This document shows, piece after piece, positions 58,914-64,000 of a DNA stretch of 64,000 nucleotides. The notes under the pieces are model-generated. The model had not been told where the DNA came from. It ran no database searches and worked only from the letters and a program-made list of their open reading frames with translations. Source of the DNA: Synergistaceae bacterium UBA6083 (lineage in GTDB: Bacteria > Synergistota > Synergistia > Synergistales > 79-D21); contig DIXJ01000007.1 of assembly GCA_002436015.1 (NCBI GenBank), forward strand, positions 38,186 through 102,185, written 5' to 3'. The position numbers were made by a program, and so were the translations under genes. The number at the start of each line of letters is the position of its first letter. The stretch's first letter is position 1.

Positions 58914-59387
58914 CTATTGGATTGCCATCCAGCATCCTTTCGTACCGTCTTCAAAGTTTCCACTTGTAGGGGCATCTACAGTTCCTGGGTAAATAGGGAC
59001 TCCTGAATTCTGTAGTGCTTCGAGTTTTGCATTTACCCCGGCATCCAACAGGGTGCCTGTATAGCCCACAAAGGTTTTATTTGTACCAGTCGAATCTGGA
59101 TCAGCAGAGGTCATATCATAATCTGTTGACGCTAATCCACTTTCCATGAAGGGGATTAGATCCGCTATCGCGTCAGGCCAGGAAGTATTCTGGTCGGCAT
59201 AATACATCAACCCTGCTGCTTTCATGCTCCGCAGGTTGCTGACGATCTTCGTGGCGTTGGCCTTGTCCGTTCCGGCTCCGGCTACCAGCAACAGTGCTCC
59301 GGCGAGAATACCGATGATGATCAGGACGATGAGCAGTTCGACGAGAGTAAAGCCCTTTGCCTTGCGGTTTTTAAGAAACTTCTTCAT
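58914..59387 (-). CDS. pilA: Type IV major pilin PilA
   Basis: 157 residues. The prepilin leader MKKFLKNRKAKG is cut before FTLVELLIVLIIIGILAGAL, with Glu5 intact. The alpha-1 helix continues through TKIVSNLRSMKAAGLMYYAD. The globular part is rich in Thr, Asp and Gly, with only one Cys near the C-terminus, so the classical C-terminal disulfide loop is absent. The 3' half has more A/T codons than neighbouring genes. Its own promoter, long leader and terminator point to high, separate expression as the main fibre subunit. Confidence 0.93.
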   Translation of the reverse strand: MKKFLKNRKAKGFTLVELLIVLIIIGILAGALLLVAGAGTDKANATKIVSNLRSMKAAGLMYYADQNTSWPDAIADLIPFMESGLASTDYDMTSADPDSTGTNKTFVGYTGTLLDAGVNAKLEALQNSGVPIYPGTVDAPTSGNFEDGTKGCWMAIQ

Positions 59388-59603
59388 GCATTTCGCCTCC
59401 TTCTATTTTTATAAAACGAAATCCCGCACACTTTCCAACAAACTCGTTCCTCTTTATCCCACCTCCTGATAAGAAAAGCCTGGGTAGAGATAAAAACGCT
59501 GTGACCCGCGACTACATCGGGCCGCTAAAGCAATAAACGCAGTTATAATATCACTCCCCCATTTGATTGTCGAGGGTTCTTGAAATGAATTTGATGAAGC
59601 TTT
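59388..59603 (-). promoter_or_regulatory. pilA promoter and long 5' leader
   Basis: TCGACA (59568-59573), a 17-base spacer and TATTAT (59545-59550) on the minus strand form a good promoter. Transcription would start near 59538, giving a leader of about 150 nt. The leader has a GC-rich part (59490-59530) able to form stem-loops, then AT-rich sequence and a GAAGGAGGCG ribosome site. No known riboswitch class was recognised. Confidence 0.65.
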
Positions 59604-60815
59604 TTAGATTAAGGCCTGGATCGCGCCGACAATGGGAAGGTAGATGGCCGAAGCGATCATGGCGACGACAAAACCGACGGCAATGATCAGGGCGGGCTCG
59701 AGGATCGAGGTCAGCCGCTTGACCTTTTCGTCAAGTTCAGACTCGAACCAGTCCGCCACCTTGTTCAGCATGGCGTCGACCTTCCCGGTTTCCTCGCCCA
59801 CGACGATCATCTGGGCCACCATCAGGGGGAAGATCGGCATCGTCTTGGCTGTTTCCCCAAGTCCCCTGCCCTTGCGGGCTGCGTCGCGCAAGCCCATGAA
59901 GGCCTTTTCCACGGGGATGTTGTTCGCTACGCCGGCAGACATCTCAAGGGCGTTCAGGACCGGGATGCCGGCTTCGAGCAGGGAGGAGAGGGTCCTTAAG
60001 GCCCGGGCCATGATGGTCTTGTAGATGATGTCGCCCACCAGCGGGAGTTTTAGCTTGAGGCTGTCCATCATCGGCTTGGTCTTCTTGATCCGGTTAAGTG
60101 TGACGATGACAAGGATAAAGATCAGCACGCCACCCAAAAAGATATACCATTTCTCGTTCAGCCAGATCGCGAAACGGAAGGTGATCGTCGTGACCTTGGG
60201 CAACTCTACGTTCAGGCTCTGGAAGGCCATGGCGAACTTGGGAACGATGACGGTGATGAGGATCCAGAGCACAAGCAGGGCGAAAAGGCTCACGACCGCC
60301 GGGTAGGTGATGGCCGAGATGATCTTCTTGCGCAATTCGTCCTGGCGCTCCAGGAACGTGGCCACCCGCTCGAGGCTGCGGTCCAGCATGCCCCCGTCCT
60401 CCCCCGCTTCGATGATCGAACAGATCAGCGAAGAGAACTCCTTGCGGGAACGGAGCGCCGCACTCAGGGAGTTGCCGCTGTCGACGAGCCTTTTGACTTC
60501 CCTCATCGAACGGGCCAGGCGGACGTTCTTCGTCTGGTCGCTCACGACGGAAAGGGCGTTCCCGAGGACGACGCCCGCCCCGAGGAGCGTCGCCATCTGG
60601 CGGAAAAGAACCGCCTTGTCCTTCAGGCTCACTCCCAGGTGAAGGCGAATACGGTCAAGGAAGGATACCCTTGCCCCTCCCCTGTTCTCGGTGACGCTGA
60701 TGGGGACCAGGTTCTGGTCGCGCAGCCACTGCACGACATGGTACTGGGACTGGCCGGCATGATTTCCCTTGATCGTCTTTCCCTCGGCATTCCGTGCCCT
60801 GTACTTGAAATCCAT
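59604..60815 (-). CDS. pilC: Type IV pilus inner-membrane platform protein PilC
   Basis: 403 residues, GspF/PilC family with two repeated domains. Features: FRQMATLLGAGVVLGNALSV, EAGEDGGMLDRSLERVATFL, membrane helix ITYPAVVSLFALLVLWILIT, then the second copy MARALRTLSSLLEAGIPVLN, VGEETGKVDAMLNKVADWFE and a final helix. It couples the cytoplasmic ATPases to pilin assembly. It follows pilT by 15 bp. Confidence 0.95.
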   Translation of the reverse strand: MDFKYRARNAEGKTIKGNHAGQSQYHVVQWLRDQNLVPISVTENRGGARVSFLDRIRLHLGVSLKDKAVLFRQMATLLGAGVVLGNALSVVSDQTKNVRLARSMREVKRLVDSGNSLSAALRSRKEFSSLICSIIEAGEDGGMLDRSLERVATFLERQDELRKKIISAITYPAVVSLFALLVLWILITVIVPKFAMAFQSLNVELPKVTTITFRFAIWLNEKWYIFLGGVLIFILVIVTLNRIKKTKPMMDSLKLKLPLVGDIIYKTIMARALRTLSSLLEAGIPVLNALEMSAGVANNIPVEKAFMGLRDAARKGRGLGETAKTMPIFPLMVAQMIVVGEETGKVDAMLNKVADWFESELDEKVKRLTSILEPALIIAVGFVVAMIASAIYLPIVGAIQALI

Positions 60816-60830
60816 GGTCTTCCCTCCCCG

Positions 60831-61937
60831 CTACAGGTTTCGCCTTACGGCCGGGGACATGTCCATGAGGATCCGCTCAAGTTCCTTCGGGTCCATCGCA
60901 TAGAACATCGCCTGGTCGCTGCTGAGGAAGCCGTCCCAAACGAGGCGGGCGAGGTCCTGGTCCATCGTGTGCATGTTTTGTCCGCTGCTCGTCTGGAGGA
61001 TGCTCCGGATCTGGGCCGTTTTCCCTTCCCGGATGCAGTTGCGGACGGCCGGGGTCGCGAAAAGGACTTCCGTGGCAACGGTGCGGCCGCCTCCCATAAG
61101 CGGGATCAGCTGCTGGTAACAGACCCCGATCAGGACATGGCTGAGCTGCATGCGGACCTGCTGTTGCTGGTAGGGTGGGAAGACGTCGACGATGCGGTCG
61201 ATGCTCTGCACCGCATCCGGCGTGTGGAGCGTCGTCAGGACCAAATGTCCCGTTTCAGCGGCGGTGATGGCGGATGAGATCGTTTCAAGGTCCCGCATCT
61301 CGCCGATCATGATGACGTCGGGGTCCTGGCGCAGAACCCGTTTCAGCGAGTTGCCAAACGAACGGGTGTCTAGACCCACCTCGCGTTGCTGGATGATCGC
61401 CTTCTCGGACTTGAAAAGGTACTCGATCGGGTCCTCGATGGTGATGACGTGGCAGCGCCGGGTGGTGTTGATCTGCTGCATCAGGGCGGCCAGGGTCGTG
61501 CTTTTCCCGGACCCGGTGGGACCCGTGACGAGAAAGATCCCCCGCTGCTTTCCCGCCATCTCCTCGAGGGACTTTGGAAGCATGAGCTGCTGGAAACTCC
61601 TCACCTGCGTGGGGATCATCCGGAAAGCCGCGGCCAAGCTGCCGCGTTCGAAGAAGCAGTTTCCGCGGAAACGGGCGCTGTCTCCTCCCGGAATCTTGAA
61701 GGTGAAGCTGAAGTCGAGTTCCCATTCCTCCTCGAACTGGGCCAATTTCTGGCGGGTCAGCACTTCGGTGACCATGCGCCGGATGTCCTCGTTCGTAAGG
61801 TTAACGGGACCGCCGATGTAATGGAGATCCCCGTCGATTCGAAGGGCCGGGGGAATTCCGACACCAAGGTGAAGGTCGCTGGCGTTTCTCCGGATCACTT
61901 CGTTCAGCAGGGTGTGAATGCTTTGTTCATAGGCCAC
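60831..61937 (-). CDS. pilT: Twitching motility ATPase PilT
   Basis: 368 residues, GTG start at 61937. Motifs: ASDLHLGVGIPPALRIDGDL, FLVTGPTGSGKSTTLAALMQ (Walker A), ITIEDPIEYLFKSEKAIIQQ (Asp box), VIMIGEMRDLETISSAITAA (Walker B), HVLTT-type His box HLVLTTLHTPDAVQSIDRIV and the PilT tail GRTVATEVLFATPAVRNCIR. It powers pilus retraction. It lies between pilB and pilC, 37 bp after pilB. Confidence 0.97.
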   Translation of the reverse strand: MAYEQSIHTLLNEVIRRNASDLHLGVGIPPALRIDGDLHYIGGPVNLTNEDIRRMVTEVLTRQKLAQFEEEWELDFSFTFKIPGGDSARFRGNCFFERGSLAAAFRMIPTQVRSFQQLMLPKSLEEMAGKQRGIFLVTGPTGSGKSTTLAALMQQINTTRRCHVITIEDPIEYLFKSEKAIIQQREVGLDTRSFGNSLKRVLRQDPDVIMIGEMRDLETISSAITAAETGHLVLTTLHTPDAVQSIDRIVDVFPPYQQQQVRMQLSHVLIGVCYQQLIPLMGGGRTVATEVLFATPAVRNCIREGKTAQIRSILQTSSGQNMHTMDQDLARLVWDGFLSSDQAMFYAMDPKELERILMDMSPAVRRNL

Positions 61938-61974
61938 CTGACATCACCCCTTGTCTTTCTCTCGTGTTTCCGAA

Positions 61975-63666
61975 TCAGTTGATGGTCGTTTCCTGCAGGA
62001 CTTCCTCCATGCTGGAGACCCCTTCGAGGACCTTCAGCAGGCCGGCGTCGCGCAGGCTGCGCATGCCATTTCGCAGGGCGGCGTTTTCGATTTCCCTGGC
62101 CTGGGCCTGCTCGGCGATAAGGCGCCGGATTTCATCGTTGATGCTCATCATCTGGAAAACGGCGGTCCGGCCCTTGTATCCGCTCCAGCGGCATTGCTCG
62201 CAGCCGACGGCCTTGTAGATGCGGGAGCCTTCAGGTATGCCGTATTCCCTGCAAACGTTGGGCCCCGGCTCGAAGGCTTCCTTGCAAGCGGGGCAAAGCT
62301 TTCGCACCAGGCGCTGGGCGATGACCCCGATCACCGAAGACGAAATGAGGAAGGGGGCGACTCCCATGTCGTTCAGCCGGATCACGGCACTGGGGGCGTC
62401 GTTCGTGTGGAGGGTGGAGAGGACGAGGTGCCCGGTCAGGGCCGCCCTGACAGCCAGCTGGGCGGTTTCCGTGTCCCGGATCTCGCCCACCATGATTTTG
62501 TCGGGGTCCTGCCGCAGTATCGAACGCAAGGCATCTGCAAAGGTAAGTCCCGCCCTTTCGTTTATCTGGACCTGGTTGATGCCCGGGATCATGTATTCCA
62601 CCGGGTCCTCTACTGTGATGAGGTTGGACTCGGGTTCGTTGATCCGCTCCAGGACGGAGTAAAGGGTCGTTGATTTTCCGCTTCCAGTGGGCCCGGTGAC
62701 GAGCATCATCCCGTAGGTCCTGCCGATAATGCCGTCGAGGAGGCCCCGGTCCTCTTCGAGAAGCCCGATCCGTTCCAGCCCGACGGCGCTGGAGGCCTGG
62801 TCGAGAACTCGCATGACCATCTTTTCCCCGAACACGGTAGGCAGGGAGGAAACCCGAAGGTCAACCTTCCTTTCCTGGAATTTCAGGAGGATTCGTCCAT
62901 CCTGGGGACGGCGTTTCTCGGAAATGTCCATGTTGGCCATGATCTTCAGGCGCGAGATGACCGCCGGGTGGAGGTTGCGTGGGAAATCGAGGGCATCGAA
63001 GAGGTTGCCGTCCACGCGGTATCGTACCCGGGAGGATTTCTCGAAGGGTTCGATGTGGAGGTCGGAGGCGGATTCCCTGACGGCCTGGTCCAGGAGGCCG
63101 TTGACGAGCTTGACGACCGGTGCATCGTCGACCGAGGCCTCGGCGGCGGCATCGAAATCACGACGCATCTCCTCGGCTGCGCTCATGTCGACGATTTCGA
63201 CGATGGCGTCGTCCACGTTCCCTCTTACGCTGTAGAAACTGTCCATGTCACGGCGGATTTCGGATGGGATCGCCACTCCGACATCCACTTCCATGCCGGT
63301 CAACATTCGGACTTCATCGATCGAGATGATATTGAGCGGATCGGCCATTGCGATAAAAAGCCGGTTGTTGTCCAGTACGGCCAGAGGCAAAAGATCAAGC
63401 CGGCGCGCCACGTTCTCGGGAACCATGCGGAGGGCTTCGATCATGGGACGGTAACGGGCCAGCGTCACCATCGGGAGTTTCAGCTGGCTGCTAAGGGCTT
63501 CGGCCAGTTGTCTTTCGGTGAGAAAACCATTCTTGATGAGAATCTCGCCGAGTCGTAAATTGGTCAGTTGCTGTTCCATGAGGGCCGACTGGAGTTGTTT
63601 TTCGCTGATGGCTCCAGCGTTGACGAGCAGGTCACCGAGACGAACGGGATTCGGCATGTCGACCAA
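61975..63666 (-). CDS. pilB: Type IV pilus extension ATPase PilB
   Basis: 563 residues. The TTG at 63666 has AGGAGG eight bases upstream and is preferred to the ATG at 63657. An N-terminal MshEN domain (LGDLLVNAGAISEKQLQSAL; LRLGEILIKNGFLTERQLAE) is a known c-di-GMP-binding fold. The ATPase core has LVTGPTGSGKSTTLYSVLER, ITVEDPVEYMIPGINQVQIN, KIMVGEIRDTETAQLAVRAA and a tetracysteine zinc site, CPACKEAF and CEQCRW. It powers pilus extension and heads the pil locus after the rRNA operon terminator. Confidence 0.97.
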   Translation of the reverse strand: MVDMPNPVRLGDLLVNAGAISEKQLQSALMEQQLTNLRLGEILIKNGFLTERQLAEALSSQLKLPMVTLARYRPMIEALRMVPENVARRLDLLPLAVLDNNRLFIAMADPLNIISIDEVRMLTGMEVDVGVAIPSEIRRDMDSFYSVRGNVDDAIVEIVDMSAAEEMRRDFDAAAEASVDDAPVVKLVNGLLDQAVRESASDLHIEPFEKSSRVRYRVDGNLFDALDFPRNLHPAVISRLKIMANMDISEKRRPQDGRILLKFQERKVDLRVSSLPTVFGEKMVMRVLDQASSAVGLERIGLLEEDRGLLDGIIGRTYGMMLVTGPTGSGKSTTLYSVLERINEPESNLITVEDPVEYMIPGINQVQINERAGLTFADALRSILRQDPDKIMVGEIRDTETAQLAVRAALTGHLVLSTLHTNDAPSAVIRLNDMGVAPFLISSSVIGVIAQRLVRKLCPACKEAFEPGPNVCREYGIPEGSRIYKAVGCEQCRWSGYKGRTAVFQMMSINDEIRRLIAEQAQAREIENAALRNGMRSLRDAGLLKVLEGVSSMEEVLQETTIN

Positions 63667-63750
63667 GAGGCGTTCCTCCTCTCAAGCTGCTGTGAATGGT
63701 TGAACAGTTTTTTTGATTTTAAATGAATTTACGGAAAAATGCTATAACCG

Positions 63751-63789
63751 CAACAAAAGAGGGGAGTCCCTGATGGGGACTCCCCTCTT
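63751..63789 (-). terminator. Terminator of the rRNA operon
   Basis: A 13-bp perfect stem AGAGGGGAGTCCC on one arm with a four-base loop, followed on the minus strand by TTTGTTG. It lies 17 bases past the 5S 3' end and before the pilB leader. The remaining 84 bases to pilB hold only weak promoter-like boxes (TTGCGG, then TAAATT 16 bases on). Confidence 0.88.
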
Positions 63790-63805
63790 ATTCGAATCGA
63801 TAAGG

Positions 63806-63924
63806 TTTCCGGCGGCGATCTACTCTCCCACGGTTAAGACCGCAGTACCATCGACGCTGGAGGGCTTAACGGCCGGGTTCGGCATGGGTCCGGGTGTGTC
63901 CCCTCCGCCATGGCCACCGGAAAC
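63806..63924 (-). rRNA. rrf: 5S ribosomal RNA
   Basis: About 119 nt. The outer stem GGTTTCCGGTGGC pairs with the GCCGCCGGAAACC end. Internal landmarks are GGGGACACACCCGGACCCAT, GCCGAACCCGGCCGTTAAGC, and GGTACTGCGGTC...GGGAGAGTAG. Ends may be off by one to three bases. The gene order implies 23S rRNA beyond the right edge. Confidence 0.95.
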
Positions 63925-64000
63925 CTAAACTTGCACTCCACGAAAATCTCAACAGCTTCGCCCGAGCGGGGCGGCAAAAGGAAAACATATTGGAAGTTAA
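63925..64000 (-). other. 23S-5S spacer of the rRNA operon
   Basis: 76 bases with no gene; no tRNA fits. The 23S 3' end is not reached within the window. Confidence 0.6.

Noticed and set aside
59388..59540. c-di-GMP riboswitch in the pilA leader
   Set aside because: The conserved GEMM core bases were not found; kept only as an unclassified leader.
1..64000. In-frame UGA (Sec) codons in window genes
   Set aside because: All genes have complete, normally terminated families; none is truncated at a UGA where a Cys/Sec would be expected.
1..64000. CRISPR arrays, insertion sequences, prophage or defence islands
   Set aside because: No regularly spaced repeats, transposase, integrase beyond the housekeeping Xer protein, or toxin-antitoxin pairs were seen.
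63925..64000. tRNA in the 23S-5S spacer
   Set aside because: No cloverleaf arms or T-loop sequence can be drawn.

Overview
The window looks like chromosomal core sequence of a GC-rich anaerobic diderm bacterium, most likely a Synergistota member. The evidence is indirect. It carries a V/A-type ATPase, a four-subunit ferredoxin-dependent 2-oxoacid oxidoreductase, a tRNA for selenocysteine, a PilQ secretin (so an outer membrane), and gene neighbourhoods otherwise familiar from Firmicutes. Genes are tightly packed with many ATGA or TGATG overlaps and many TTG/GTG starts. I see no insertion sequence, prophage, CRISPR array or recent island. The only clearly AT-rich stretch is around the major pilin gene.

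Layout. (1) 1-7721, minus strand: an operon that opens with a membrane/glycosyltransferase fusion and a CBS-domain protein and runs into the V-type ATPase genes (coiled-coil protein, I, K, E, C, F, and A, which is cut by the window edge). (2) 7859-14154, minus: uvrC-ribD-ribE-ribBA-ribH-serS, a riboflavin operon with no visible FMN riboswitch. (3) 14263-19647, plus: cysS, wrbA-like, typA and an iron alcohol dehydrogenase. (4) 19650-24429: a Mut7-C RNase-like protein, recD2, sixA, a cyclase-family protein with an altered metal motif, and an unknown protein. (5) 24502-28875, minus: nudF, then xerC/D-punA-pdp-SigH-like sigma factor-tRNA-Sec. (6) 28885-36124, minus: ispH-rpsA-def-fmt-P-loop ATPase-ferredoxin-vorB-beta-gamma. 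(7) 36121-51760, minus: efp-zinc ribbon-asp23-unknown-nusB-xseA-mtnA-ahcY-mtaD, then alaS-ruvX-mutS-mutL-miaA leading into ispH. (8) 51920-63666, minus: a nearly complete type IV pilus locus, pilB-pilT-pilC-pilA-pilW-like-pilX-like-pilMNOPQ. (9) 63751-64000: 5S rRNA and the terminator of an rRNA operon.

How the parts fit. Ion-driven energy conservation (V-ATPase) sits with an adenylate-sensor-like CBS protein. Amino-acid fermentation is represented by the Vor-type oxidoreductase. SAM by-products are recycled by mtnA/ahcY/mtaD, and nucleosides by punA/pdp. Translation and repair genes fill the centre. The most noteworthy observations are tRNA-Sec closing a sigma-factor operon, a lead glycosyltransferase fused to a degenerate polyprenyl-phosphotransferase-like membrane domain ahead of the ATPase genes, an EF-P with arginine at the modified loop tip, a cyclase-family protein that has lost most metal ligands, and two Firmicutes-like neighbourhoods (around punA/pdp and efp/asp23) from which the sporulation genes are missing. 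No clearly novel defence or mobile system was found.
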